In this document: one piece after another, positions 1 through 7,296 of the stretch | How the letters are laid out: the number at the start of each line of letters is the position of its first letter | How positions within the stretch are numbered: position 1 is the first letter of the stretch | Source: Cytophagaceae bacterium | GTDB taxonomy: Bacteria > Bacteroidota > Bacteroidia > Cytophagales > Spirosomataceae | Assembly: GCA_947461155.1 (NCBI GenBank) | Contig: CANHKE010000035.1 | Location: forward strand, 1 to 8,565 | Length of the DNA: 8,565 nucleotides | Direction of reading: 5' to 3' | Translations under genes and position numbers: made by a program | Notes under the pieces: generated by a model | The model's database searches: none | What the model saw: the letters and a program-made list of their open reading frames with translations, nothing else | Told to the model about the DNA's origin: nothing

Positions 1-854
1 AGCAGGTTTAACTTTTTTTCTCCCCCAATTTTCATAAGAATACCTTCCTTGAATTTAGCCCAAATCCGAGGGACTGCTAAGAAATGCGTGGGACGTGTTT
101 TACTTAAATTTTGCTGAAAAGTACTAAGGTTTTCAACAAAGTAAATCGTTCCTCCGGCTGCAATTCCGGCGAATTCAACGATATTTCTTTCGGCGATGTG
201 GCAGAGAGGCAAATAGGATATAAATCGGGTATTGGGATTTTCCAAATAAGCTAAATCACGCGCTAAATTGAGTGCAATGGTGACTGCTTTGTTGGGTATC
301 ATGACACCTTTGGGAGTGCCGGTTGTCCCGGAAGTATAAACGATCGTTGCGATTTCCTCAGGATCTATTTCACATGGAATCGCTAAACTTTGTTCCGATT
401 GTAAAATTTCTTGCCAAGCAGTTCCTTGGGTACAAGGGCTGTCAGGGGTGTAAACGATTTGAATGTGATCGGGTATACCTAACTTAATCTCATCCCAGTT
501 GTCCAGTTTTCCTACAACTAAAATTTGACAGTCGGAATGGGTAAGTACTTGATTGAATTGATCACTGGTTAATGTCGGGTAAAATGGCACGGAAATAGCG
601 CCTGCGTATGAAATCGCTAAGTCAGACAATATCCAATGGGCTGAATTTTTCGAAAGAATACCAATGTGTTTGGGTTTGTCTTCCTTTAGGTTTTGCTGGA
701 AAAAAGCGGCTATTTTTTTTACTTGAACGGCAGATTCTTGGTAACTGTAATCCATGTAATTATGCCCAATGGGTTGCTTTAGGAATATGTTTAACGGAGT
801 ATAAATAGACCAATGTAAAAAATTGGCCAAATTGCTTTGGTAGGTTTGAATCAC
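1..854 (-). CDS. AMP-binding long-chain acyl-CoA ligase (5' part only, C-terminus off the left edge)
   Basis: Adenylate-forming enzyme that activates a fatty acid with ATP and joins it to CoA. About 284 codons are present, read leftward. Visible motifs, numbered from the proposed start, are the phosphate-binding loop YTSGTTGTPKG (residues 173-183), SYLPLCHIAER (213-223, the usual PLSH-AER block with Cys in place of Ser) and FLAVPRIWAKF (about 258-268), all typical of long-chain acyl-CoA synthetases. The C-terminal adenylation half lies outside the window. No ATG occurs between the in-frame stop at 876-878 and the family-like N-terminal segment; the first Met codon (753-755) would remove conserved sequence, so GTG at 854-852 is proposed as the start. 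The gene begins 14 bases after the birA stop, which suggests cotranscription with birA. Substrate chain length cannot be read from the sequence. The family call is firm; the start is uncertain. Confidence 0.88.
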   Translation of the reverse strand, partial: MIQTYQSNLANFLHWSIYTPLNIFLKQPIGHNYMDYSYQESAVQVKKIAAFFQQNLKEDKPKHIGILSKNSAHWILSDLAISYAGAISVPFYPTLTSDQFNQVLTHSDCQILVVGKLDNWDEIKLGIPDHIQIVYTPDSPCTQGTAWQEILQSEQSLAIPCEIDPEEIATIVYTSGTTGTPKGVMIPNKAVTIALNLARDLAYLENPNTRFISYLPLCHIAERNIVEFAGIAAGGTIYFVENLSTFQQNLSKTRPTHFLAVPRIWAKFKEGILMKIGGEKKLNL

Positions 855-868
855 GCGGTTTAGAGATT

Positions 869-1657
869 TTATTCGCTAAAAATAAAATTTAATTCTTTGA
901 TATCATAACCTTTTATCTGATCGCCTACTTCAATTTGCAGAAGTCCCTGTGGGTTAACTTCCTTTATTTTTCCGCTAAAAATCTCGGTTTGATCTTGAAA
1001 CAGGTGCCATTCGTTGATGCGAAATAATTGCATGTGATATTGGTCATCGATTTCTGCAAATTGCTGTTGGGTAAATCGGGTATACGATTCCTCAATAGCC
1101 AATGAAATGTGATTGAAAACGTCTGGGATGTGGATGGTCGTTTGGGTAGGAGACCATTGCCGGAGTGAGGTGGCGCGTAAACCTTCGAATGAAGTTTGGT
1201 TAATGTTTAAGCCTATGCCAATGATTGAAAATGCCCATTTACCTGATTGAAAATTACTTTCAATTAAAATGCCGCCCAATTTGTAATCATCTAGATAAAT
1301 GTCATTTGGCCACTTGATGGAAGCCGGGAGTGTATGTCCAAGGTATAATGATGCCCAATTTTGCAAACCTTGGATAACACCCAATGCGATACATTTACTC
1401 AAATAAAATTGATTCGAAAGTAAGTTATGCGGTGGGTTTAGCACGTACGAGACGAGCAGATTTTGATCTGCTTCTGCTTGCCATTGGTTCCCGCGCTGCC
1501 CTTTGCCTGCTGTTTGGTGGCCTGCAATCCATGCAAATCCCTCGGGTAAATTAAGCGTTAATGACTCCTCAAATGCAAGCGCATTCGTGGATGGGCAGGA
1601 TTTGATATATTTTGTGAATTTGCCGACGAACCGGGAGGGGGCTTGAAAATTGTTCAA
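869..1657 (-). CDS. birA: Biotin--[acetyl-CoA-carboxylase] ligase, class I without a DNA-binding domain
   Basis: Makes biotinyl-AMP from biotin and ATP and transfers biotin to the lysine of carrier proteins such as the BCCP subunit of acetyl-CoA carboxylase; cytoplasmic. The 262-residue protein has the catalytic-domain signatures in order: STN (23-25), the biotinyl-AMP loop QTAGKGQRG (48-56, equivalent to the GRGRRG loop), KWPNDI (115-120, with K115 matching the conserved catalytic lysine), GGILIE (128-133) and GIGLNIN (147-153). A short C-terminal region (about 215-260) fits the SH3-like domain. There is no N-terminal winged helix, so it should not act as the biotin repressor that E. coli BirA is. 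It is divergent to rsfS and probably leads a leftward unit with the acyl-CoA ligase. The ATG at 1657 is the first Met and gives a normal length. Confidence 0.95.
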   Translation of the reverse strand: MNNFQAPSRFVGKFTKYIKSCPSTNALAFEESLTLNLPEGFAWIAGHQTAGKGQRGNQWQAEADQNLLVSYVLNPPHNLLSNQFYLSKCIALGVIQGLQNWASLYLGHTLPASIKWPNDIYLDDYKLGGILIESNFQSGKWAFSIIGIGLNINQTSFEGLRATSLRQWSPTQTTIHIPDVFNHISLAIEESYTRFTQQQFAEIDDQYHMQLFRINEWHLFQDQTEIFSGKIKEVNPQGLLQIEVGDQIKGYDIKELNFIFSE

Positions 1658-1687
1658 CTTTTCTTTGTAATTTTAGCTTTACAAGAA

Positions 1688-1695
1688 CAAATTTA
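1688..1695 (-). promoter_or_regulatory. Possible -7 element for birA
   Basis: Read on the minus strand this is TAAATTTG, an exact match to the Bacteroidota -7 consensus TAnnTTTG, ending 31 bases before the birA ATG. No TTG/TTTG -33 box is found at the expected 17-23 base spacing, and the region is A/T-rich enough for a chance match. Weak prediction. Confidence 0.3.
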
Positions 1696-1754
1696 ATTTT
1701 TTATTCGTTATACGGTCTTGAATATCACCGTTAATTATTTTTTAATACATATTT

Positions 1755-2141
1755 ATGGCCAAAAGTACCTTAAAAACCCCCACCATGGAAGCATCTGAAG
1801 AACTAGCGAATTGGGTGGTGAAAGGAATGCAAGAAAAGAAGGCACAAGAGATCGTCGTGATGGACTTGCGTGGAGTACACAATGCATTTACTGATTTTTT
1901 TGTTGTTTGTTCAGGAACATCTGATACGCAGATTGAAGCGATTGCGGATTCGGTGGACAAAGAAGTGTGGGAATCTGGAAAGATTCACGTACATACCGTA
2001 GAAGGTAAAGCGAATCGTGAATGGATATTAATGGACTATTACGATGTCATTGTCCATGTCTTTTTAAAAGACAAGCGTGATTTTTTCAAATTAGAAGAGT
2101 TGTGGGGAGATGCGAAGTTTACGTATGTACCTGAAATGTAA
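1755..2141 (+). CDS. rsfS: Ribosome silencing factor RsfS (Iojap/RsfS family)
   Basis: RsfS binds large-subunit protein uL14 and blocks joining of the 30S and 50S subunits, slowing translation in starvation or stationary phase; cytoplasmic. The 128-residue protein shows the family core: KKAQEIVVMDLRGV (28-41), TDFFVVCSGTSDTQI (46-60), VEGKANREW (82-90), DYYDVIVHVF (94-103) and the C-terminal RDFFKLEELWGDA (108-120). The first ten residues (Lys/Thr-rich) precede the conserved domain, and Met11 (ATG at 1785) is an alternative start, but a short N-terminal extension is not unusual. The leader is A/T-rich with no Shine-Dalgarno sequence. ftsH starts 61 bases downstream on the same strand with no terminator between them, so the two are probably cotranscribed. 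Confidence 0.95.
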   Translation: MAKSTLKTPTMEASEELANWVVKGMQEKKAQEIVVMDLRGVHNAFTDFFVVCSGTSDTQIEAIADSVDKEVWESGKIHVHTVEGKANREWILMDYYDVIVHVFLKDKRDFFKLEELWGDAKFTYVPEM

Positions 2142-2202
2142 TTTTCGAGAAACGAACTTTTATCACTTCGATGTGTGTTAATAGCCCAAATTAAACAAAC
2201 TA

Positions 2203-4329
2203 ATGGCAAAACAAGGAAACAGTTTTAAAAACAAAAAACTTTCGGGGATGCCCCCACGCTTACCCAAAAAACCCGTTGGCGGTATGCAGAGTTGGATGAT
2301 TATCGGTCTGATGATCGCAGTGGTCAGTATGTTTTTCTTTACCAAGCAGCACACCTTACAAGAAATCAATCAACGTCAATTTGAGTCGATGGTGATTCAA
2401 AAAGAGGTAGAATCTGTGGTGATTGTGAATGATAAATTAGTTGAGGTTAGTCTGAAGCCAAGTTTTGTTTCTAAGTATTTCAAGAATTCTCCTCAAGGCT
2501 TAGTATCTGCCAAGCAGGGTCCGCATTTTGAATTTTCGATTATTTCGAAAGAGGGATTTGAGCATTTTTTAGAGGATCGTCAAAAGGATTTTCCGCGCAA
2601 TGAGCGCATTTTTGCTACCCCGGAAACACGAACTGGTCCATTGGATTGGTTGGGTACCTGGGGTTTCTTTATCCTAATGGGTCTTAGTTTTTACTTTCTA
2701 TTCTTCCGCATGGGAGGGAGTGGCGGCGGTGGCGGTCAAATTTTCAACATTGGGCGTAGTCGGGCTACCTTGATTGAAGGTGAATCTAAAGTGAAAGTTA
2801 CCTTCGATGATGTAGCAGGTTTGGATGAAGCGAAAGAGGAAATTCAAGAGATTGTCGAGTTTTTAAAGTTTCCCAAGAAGTTTACTGATTTGGGTGGTAA
2901 AATACCCAAAGGTGCCTTACTAGTGGGCCCTCCAGGTACAGGTAAAACATTGTTGGCAAAAGCCGTTGCCGGCGAAGCGGGAGTTCCTTTTTTCTCTTTA
3001 TCAGGTTCTGATTTTGTGGAAATGTTTGTGGGCGTGGGCGCGGCGCGTGTACGCGATTTATTCAAGCAAGCAAAGGAAAAAGCACCATGTATCATTTTCA
3101 TTGATGAGATTGATGCGGTAGGTCGTTCACGTGGACGTGGTCAAATGCCAGGTTCAAATGATGAGCGTGAGAACACCTTGAACTCGTTATTAGTTGAAAT
3201 GGATGGTTTTGCGACGGATTCCGGGATTATCATTATGGCGGCAACGAACCGTCCGGATGTATTGGATCCAGCATTATTGCGTCCGGGTCGTTTTGATCGT
3301 CAGATTTCGATTGATAAGCCAGATATTATAGGTCGTGAGGCTATTTTCAAGGTGCATTTAAAGCCGTTAAAATTGGCGGCAGATATTGATCCAAAGGAAT
3401 TGTCGGCGCAAACACCTGGATTTGCGGGTGCTGAAATTGCGAATGTTTGTAATGAGGCAGCCTTAATTGCGGCGCGTCGTAGCAAGACAGCGGTGGATAT
3501 GGATGATTTTCAGGAGGCGATGGATCGGGTGATTGGCGGATTGGAAAAGAAAAATAAACTGATTTCTCCTTTGGAAAAGAAGATTGTTGCGTTTCATGAA
3601 GCAGGACATGCGATTGCTGGTTGGTTCTTAGAGCACGCGAATCCATTGGTTAAAGTGTCCATTGTTCCTCGTGGTGTAGCTGCATTAGGCTATGCACAAT
3701 ATTTGCCCAAAGAGCAATTTTTGTATCGTACGGAGCAATTGATGGATGAGATGTGTGTGACATTAGGTGGACGTGCGGCAGAGGAAATTGTATTTGGCAA
3801 GATTTCTACGGGTGCACAAAATGACTTAGAGCGTATTACGAAATTGGCCTATTCCATGGTTACGGTTTATGGTATGAATGAAAAATTGGGAAATATTTCT
3901 TATTACGATTCGAAAGGTTCTGATTATCAGTTCAACAAGCCGTATTCGGAGACAACGGCACGTGAGATTGACGAGGAGGTTCGTAAGATTATTGCTGAGG
4001 CATATACGCGTACCAAGAAGTTGTTACAATCCAAGAAAGATAAGTTGACTATTTTAGCGGAGCAGCTTTTGGAAAAAGAGGTGTTGTTTCAAAGCGATTT
4101 GGAGGCTTTAGTGGGTCCACGTCCATTTGAACAATTGACTTCGTATCAGGAATTCATCAAGGGTGAAACGGAGAAGAAGCGTCAGGATGCAAAAGATGAG
4201 CGTCAGTTAGCGGAGGAGAAAAAGCAAACGGCAAAGAAGACGGTGGCCAAGTCGAAGGAGGTAGCGTCGGAAGTGGAGCCTGTTAAAAAAGCTACACCGA
4301 GAAAGCGTAGTCCGAAAAAAGAAGATTAG
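2203..4329 (+). CDS. ftsH: ATP-dependent zinc metalloprotease FtsH
   Basis: Membrane-bound AAA+ protease that extracts and degrades misfolded membrane proteins and short-lived regulators; active as a hexamer with the catalytic part in the cytoplasm. The 708-residue protein has a basic N-tail, TM1 (about 31-47), an extracytoplasmic FtsH_ext region (about 50-145), TM2 (about 150-168) and a Gly-rich linker (171-178). Its AAA+ domain has Walker A GPPGTGKT (242-249), pore motif MFVG (274-277), Walker B IIFIDE (297-302) and the second region of homology (349-366, ending in Arg-finger sequence RPGRFDR). The M41 peptidase domain has HEAGH (465-469), with D541 as the likely third zinc ligand. All key residues are intact. 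The tail after about 650 is a charged coiled region ending in a basic Lys/Arg/Pro segment, making the protein longer than the roughly 645-residue E. coli enzyme. It lies behind rsfS and is closed by a strong terminator. Confidence 0.98.
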   Translation: MAKQGNSFKNKKLSGMPPRLPKKPVGGMQSWMIIGLMIAVVSMFFFTKQHTLQEINQRQFESMVIQKEVESVVIVNDKLVEVSLKPSFVSKYFKNSPQGLVSAKQGPHFEFSIISKEGFEHFLEDRQKDFPRNERIFATPETRTGPLDWLGTWGFFILMGLSFYFLFFRMGGSGGGGGQIFNIGRSRATLIEGESKVKVTFDDVAGLDEAKEEIQEIVEFLKFPKKFTDLGGKIPKGALLVGPPGTGKTLLAKAVAGEAGVPFFSLSGSDFVEMFVGVGAARVRDLFKQAKEKAPCIIFIDEIDAVGRSRGRGQMPGSNDERENTLNSLLVEMDGFATDSGIIIMAATNRPDVLDPALLRPGRFDRQISIDKPDIIGREAIFKVHLKPLKLAADIDPKELSAQTPGFAGAEIANVCNEAALIAARRSKTAVDMDDFQEAMDRVIGGLEKKNKLISPLEKKIVAFHEAGHAIAGWFLEHANPLVKVSIVPRGVAALGYAQYLPKEQFLYRTEQLMDEMCVTLGGRAAEEIVFGKISTGAQNDLERITKLAYSMVTVYGMNEKLGNISYYDSKGSDYQFNKPYSETTAREIDEEVRKIIAEAYTRTKKLLQSKKDKLTILAEQLLEKEVLFQSDLEALVGPRPFEQLTSYQEFIKGETEKKRQDAKDERQLAEEKKQTAKKTVAKSKEVASEVEPVKKATPRKRSPKKED

Positions 4330-4333
4330 ACCG

Positions 4334-4364
4334 AAGGGGTGGGAAATCCCACCCCTTATTTTTT
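4334..4364 (+). terminator. Intrinsic terminator after ftsH
   Basis: The arms AAGGGGTGGG (4334-4343) and CCCACCCCTT (4348-4357) form a perfect 10-bp, GC-rich stem with a 4-base loop AAAT. This is followed by A and a run of six T (4359-4364). It starts 4 bases after the ftsH stop codon, and its T-run ends only 4 bases before the lpxH ATG at 4369. The reverse strand has no T-run, so it should act rightward only. Confidence 0.88.
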
Positions 4365-4368
4365 GTAT

Positions 4369-5181
4369 ATGGTTGAATTAGAAATACTCAAGGGTAAGCA
4401 GGTTTATTGCATTTCAGATATGCATTTGGGATTTCCGAATGCGGAGGAATCGCGTTTACGGGAGCGGGAGTTGATTCGATTCTTGGATGGAATTGCGGCG
4501 GATGCTTCGGATTTATTTCTAGTGGGGGATTTGTTCGATTTTTGGTTTGAATACAAACAGGTTGTTCCGAAAGGCTTTATTCGCTTTCTGGGTAAGATAG
4601 CTGAATTGGCGGATCGAGGTGTTCGAATGCATGTATTTGTGGGAAATCATGATCTTTGGATGCAGGATTATTTCGCTAATGAACTTAATGCGCGTATTTA
4701 TCGAACGCTAACTGATTTCCGCTTACAATTTTCAGATAAAGAAATTCGGATTTGTGTGGGTCATGGGGATGGAATTGGGCCGGGAGATTATGGTTATAAG
4801 TTCTTGAAGCGCGTTTTTGTCAATCCAATCGCTCAGTTTTTATTTCGAAATTTGCATCCTGATTTTGGGGTTCGGTTAGCCCATTTTTGGTCTGGAACGC
4901 GTAAGAATTCTGCTATAAAATCAGGGCTGGTGCCGTTTAATGAAAAGACCGATTACATTGTATTGGCTATCAAGGAGCGATATTTAGCTGATCAGATGGC
5001 CGCTAAAGGAATTCAGGCTTATATATGTGGCCATCGACATCATCCGGTTTGTTTGCCGCTAGGTTCTGGAGTGCATTACTACAATTTAGGTGATTGGTTT
5101 AGTCCGAAATTTGCGAATGCATATTCCTTGCAGGTTGGGGATAAAGGCTTTGATTTTGTTAATTTTCAGCCAAATTTCTAA
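4369..5181 (+). CDS. lpxH: UDP-2,3-diacylglucosamine diphosphatase LpxH
   Basis: Calcineurin-like metallophosphoesterase that cleaves UDP-2,3-diacylglucosamine to lipid X and UMP in lipid A synthesis; peripheral on the inner membrane. The 270-residue protein carries the two-metal site in order: SDMHLG (16-21, D17 and H19), GDLFDFW (53-59), GNHD (92-95), GHGD (131-134) and GHRH (221-224). The GDLFDFWFEY block and the GHGD motif point to the LpxH branch of the superfamily. An in-frame GTG at 4339 would lie inside the terminator hairpin and add ten residues that do not look conserved, so the ATG at 4369, just before the conserved VYCISDMHLG segment, was chosen. Transcription must come from readthrough of the ftsH terminator or from a promoter inside ftsH, because almost no space is left upstream. 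Alternative: another metallophosphoesterase of the LpxH-like group. Confidence 0.9.
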   Translation: MVELEILKGKQVYCISDMHLGFPNAEESRLRERELIRFLDGIAADASDLFLVGDLFDFWFEYKQVVPKGFIRFLGKIAELADRGVRMHVFVGNHDLWMQDYFANELNARIYRTLTDFRLQFSDKEIRICVGHGDGIGPGDYGYKFLKRVFVNPIAQFLFRNLHPDFGVRLAHFWSGTRKNSAIKSGLVPFNEKTDYIVLAIKERYLADQMAAKGIQAYICGHRHHPVCLPLGSGVHYYNLGDWFSPKFANAYSLQVGDKGFDFVNFQPNF

Positions 5182-5225
5182 TTTTTCTGCGTATCTTGAG
5201 GCATCATTGTTAACCAATAATTACT

Positions 5226-6203
5226 ATGTCTCAATTTCACACGCGTCTTGAAGTAATGTCGGAGCTAGCCAAAAACATGGATGGCTACATGAAGGATTTT
5301 TTAAATCCGATTGATTCCAATTGGCAGCCTGCAGATATGCTTCCAGATTCAACAAAAGATAACTTCTTTGATGAGGTAAAATTGTTGCAAGAGGCAGCCA
5401 ATGAATTGCCATATGATTATTGGGCTGTATTGATCGGAGATACGATTACAGAGGAGGCGCTTCCTACTTATGAATCTTGGTTGCTGGGAATGGATACAGT
5501 AGATCAATTAGATCAAGAAAATGGTTGGGTAAAATGGATACGTAGTTGGACTGCAGAAGAAAATCGACACGGTCAATTGTTGGGCACCTATCTATATTTG
5601 TCAGGAAAAGTGGACATGCGGGCGGTTGCTATTTCTACGCAGTATTTGATTGCAGATGGGTTTGATATTGGTACTTCTGCGGATCCGTACCGTAATTTTG
5701 TTTACACCTCGTTTCAAGAGTGGGCGACGAATATTTCACATCGTCGGACGGCTTCGTTAGCGAAGCAACATGGCAATTCGAATTTATCGCGTATGTGTGC
5801 ACAGATCGCAGCGGATGAATTACGTCATGCCAAAGCATATAAGGCCTTTGTTTCTGAAATCTTTAAGCTTGATCCATCCGAGATGATGTTGGCTTTTGCA
5901 GATATGATGAAAAAGAAAATTGTCATGCCTGCACATTTCTTACGTGAGATGAGTGGAGCGAAGAGTTCGTTGTTCGATCATTTTTCGGATGCGGCGCAGC
6001 GAATTGGTGTTTATACCACAATGGATTACACGACTATTATGCGTGGTTTAATTCAAGATTGGGATTTGGAGCACGTTCGCGGGTTGAATGATCAGGCGGA
6101 AAAGGCACGTGATTATGTGATTGGTCTGCCAGCGCGTTTAGAGCGATTAGCTGAGCGTGTAAAGGTTCCAGAATTAGCTTATCCATTTAGCTGGATCGTT
6201 TAG
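5226..6203 (+). CDS. Soluble acyl-[acyl-carrier-protein] desaturase (plant stearoyl-ACP desaturase type)
   Basis: Diiron-oxo enzyme that inserts a cis double bond into an acyl chain held on ACP, using O2 and electrons from ferredoxin; it feeds unsaturated fatty acids into membrane lipids. The 325-residue protein matches the family along its length: GDTITEEALPTYESW (71-85, containing the first Glu ligand), WTAEENRHG (108-116, ligands E112 and H115), YLYLSGKVDM (122-131), FVYTSFQEWAT (158-168, E165) and AADELRHA (195-202, E198 and H201). All six expected iron ligands are therefore accounted for. No membrane segments are present, as expected for the soluble class and unlike membrane-bound Des enzymes. 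It starts 44 bases after lpxH, and the RNA methyltransferase follows after 3 bases. Position of the double bond cannot be inferred. Confidence 0.95.
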   Translation: MSQFHTRLEVMSELAKNMDGYMKDFLNPIDSNWQPADMLPDSTKDNFFDEVKLLQEAANELPYDYWAVLIGDTITEEALPTYESWLLGMDTVDQLDQENGWVKWIRSWTAEENRHGQLLGTYLYLSGKVDMRAVAISTQYLIADGFDIGTSADPYRNFVYTSFQEWATNISHRRTASLAKQHGNSNLSRMCAQIAADELRHAKAYKAFVSEIFKLDPSEMMLAFADMMKKKIVMPAHFLREMSGAKSSLFDHFSDAAQRIGVYTTMDYTTIMRGLIQDWDLEHVRGLNDQAEKARDYVIGLPARLERLAERVKVPELAYPFSWIV

Positions 6204-6206
6204 TTT

Positions 6207-6740
6207 ATGCCCCAAAAGTTAGCTTTGGATGCGCTTAATCGGCTCGATGTAACTGCCTATAAACAGGTGGATAAATTTCCTTATGTCTTTGTGTTAGATG
6301 ATATTCGTAGTATGAATAACATCGGTTCTGCGTTTCGTACAGCAGATTCATTTCGGTGTGCTCACATATACTTATGTGGAATCACTGCTCAACCACCGCA
6401 TCGAGAGATTTCTAAGACTGCATTGGGGGCGGATGAGTCGGTGGATTGGACGTACTTTGAATCACCTGAATCATGTATATCGGAACTAAATACGCTGGGG
6501 TATGAAGTGTATTGTATTGAGCAGGTGGATCAATCGATTGCTTTGCAGGATTTTCGGCCTGATTCCGGCAAAAAATATGCCTTTGTTTTCGGAAATGAAG
6601 TGTTTGGGGTTAATGATACCTGGATTGCGGGAGCTTCGGGGTCCTTGGAGATTCCACAATTTGGGACCAAGCATTCATTGAATGTGTCGGTTACCATGGG
6701 AATTGTTGCCTGGGATTTTGTCTCTAAATCCGTTCTGTAG
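6207..6740 (+). CDS. SpoU/TrmH-family RNA 2'-O-methyltransferase
   Basis: SPOUT-class enzyme predicted to transfer a methyl group from S-adenosylmethionine to a ribose 2'-OH in tRNA or rRNA. The three family motifs are present: motif 1 around IRSMNNIGSAFRTADSF (33-49, with N38 and catalytic-type R44), motif 2 VFGNEVFGV (127-135) and motif 3 IPQFGTKHSLNVSVTMGI (149-166), the last two building the knotted cofactor site. At 177 residues it is a minimal SPOUT domain, without the N-terminal RNA-binding extension of RlmB or TsnR. The target nucleotide cannot be assigned from sequence. Its ATG lies 3 bases after the desaturase stop codon, so it is almost surely cotranscribed and may be translationally coupled with the desaturase. 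Confidence 0.92.
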   Translation: MPQKLALDALNRLDVTAYKQVDKFPYVFVLDDIRSMNNIGSAFRTADSFRCAHIYLCGITAQPPHREISKTALGADESVDWTYFESPESCISELNTLGYEVYCIEQVDQSIALQDFRPDSGKKYAFVFGNEVFGVNDTWIAGASGSLEIPQFGTKHSLNVSVTMGIVAWDFVSKSVL

Positions 6741-6771
6741 GAATTTCAATATTAAATTTTTCGGTTCTTTT

Positions 6772-6796
6772 AGAAACTTAACACAGATAAGTTTTT
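6772..6796 (+). terminator. Inverted repeat, possible weak terminator after the methyltransferase
   Basis: AAACTTA (6774-6780) and TAAGTTT (6788-6794) are perfect complements around a 7-base loop, and the stem can be extended by a G-T and an A-T pair. It sits 31 bases after the methyltransferase stop. It is A/T-rich, and its T-run is inside the right arm with no uninterrupted T-run after it, so termination would be weak. It could instead be a regulatory site for the next gene. Confidence 0.35.
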
Positions 6797-6844
6797 ACTT
6801 CTCATTTCTTTGTCTAGATTTAACAATAATTTAATTGAAACATA

Positions 6845-7228
6845 ATGGATAGTAACAAAAAAGTATTGGCAACTCAATTGAGCGCACTTGTATTGCCAAA
6901 GCTTACTGGCTTATCAGAGAAGCATGCAAAGAAGGTCCTAGCGACAGTAGAAAAGGCTGTTGGTGATATCGCAAAGAAATATGCTAAATTGGTTTCTGAG
7001 CAGGAAAAAGAAGCCGCACGTGTGAGAGCTCGCGCAGAAAAAATCAAATTGAAAGCTGCTGAAAAAGAGGCTAAGAAAAAGAAAAAGTTAGCTAAAAAAG
7101 CGGCTGAGTTAAAGCAAGTTTCGCAATTGATGCGAAAAGAGGCAGTTGCCGCTCCTGTAAAATCAGCTCCTGTAAAACCGGCTTCAAAAGCGCCGGCAAA
7201 AACAAAAGCAAAGGTTATAAAAAAATAG
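6845..7228 (+). CDS. Lys/Ala-rich histone-H1-like small protein of unknown function
   Basis: I do not recognise a named family. The 127-residue protein has about 32 Lys and 25 Ala. Residues 1-40 are a mixed, amphipathic region (LATQLSALVLPKLTGLSEKH). Residues 41-100 are a long, highly charged stretch of predicted helix or coiled coil containing KKKKK (77-81). Residues 101-127 form a disordered-looking Pro/Ala/Lys tail with two APVK repeats and SKAPAKTKAK. The basic, PAK-like tail resembles eukaryotic histone H1 and bacterial H1-like nucleoid proteins, so DNA or RNA binding is a reasonable inference, but no fold or motif proves it. There is no signal peptide or membrane segment. It stands alone between a 104-base upstream gap and a strong downstream terminator, suggesting its own transcript. 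The start is supported by an A/T-rich leader (ttgaaacataATG). Confidence 0.8.
   Translation: MDSNKKVLATQLSALVLPKLTGLSEKHAKKVLATVEKAVGDIAKKYAKLVSEQEKEAARVRARAEKIKLKAAEKEAKKKKKLAKKAAELKQVSQLMRKEAVAAPVKSAPVKPASKAPAKTKAKVIKK
7151..7180 (+). repeat. 15-bp tandem duplication in the basic tail of the H1-like gene
   Basis: Two adjacent 15-base copies begin GCTCCTGTAAAA (7151-7165 and 7166-7180) and differ only in their last three bases (TCA against CCG). They keep the frame and encode the two A-P-V-K repeats of the C-terminal tail. This suggests the tail changes length by slippage or unequal recombination. Confidence 0.75.
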
Positions 7229-7255
7229 GATAAGCATATTTATCCGTGATTTAAT

Positions 7256-7296
7256 GCGTTCATCCCGAATTACTTTTGGGGTGAACGCTTTTTTTT
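7256..7296 (+). terminator. Intrinsic terminator after the H1-like gene
   Basis: GCGTTCATCCC (7256-7266) pairs with GGGGTGAACGC (7278-7288) as an 11-bp stem with one T-G wobble, around an 11-base loop. Eight T follow directly (7289-7296). A smaller perfect hairpin, GGATAA / TTATCC (7228-7245), starts at the stop codon and has no T-run. Confidence 0.88.

Noticed and set aside
608..808. Rightward 66-codon reading frame
   Set aside because: It lies opposite the acyl-CoA ligase, whose translation carries clear family motifs, and itself resembles nothing.
1712..1731. ACGGT / ACCGT inverted repeat in the birA-rsfS divergent region as an operator
   Set aside because: Only 5 bp per arm with a 10-base gap; this is expected by chance, and the BirA here has no DNA-binding domain to use it.
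2844..3646. Leftward reading frames inside ftsH
   Set aside because: They are antisense to strongly conserved AAA+ coding sequence and lack any recognisable domain.
4339..4368. GTG start giving lpxH ten extra residues
   Set aside because: The GTG lies inside the terminator stem and the added residues are just translated hairpin; the ATG at 4369 fits the family N-terminus.
5192..5198. TATCTTG upstream of the desaturase as a -7 element
   Set aside because: It is one T short of TAnnTTTG and has no TTG/TTTG at the right spacing.
6809..6836. TTTG (6809-6812) with TAATTG as a promoter of the H1-like gene
   Set aside because: The downstream element does not match TAnnTTTG; a promoter is likely in this gap but I cannot place it.
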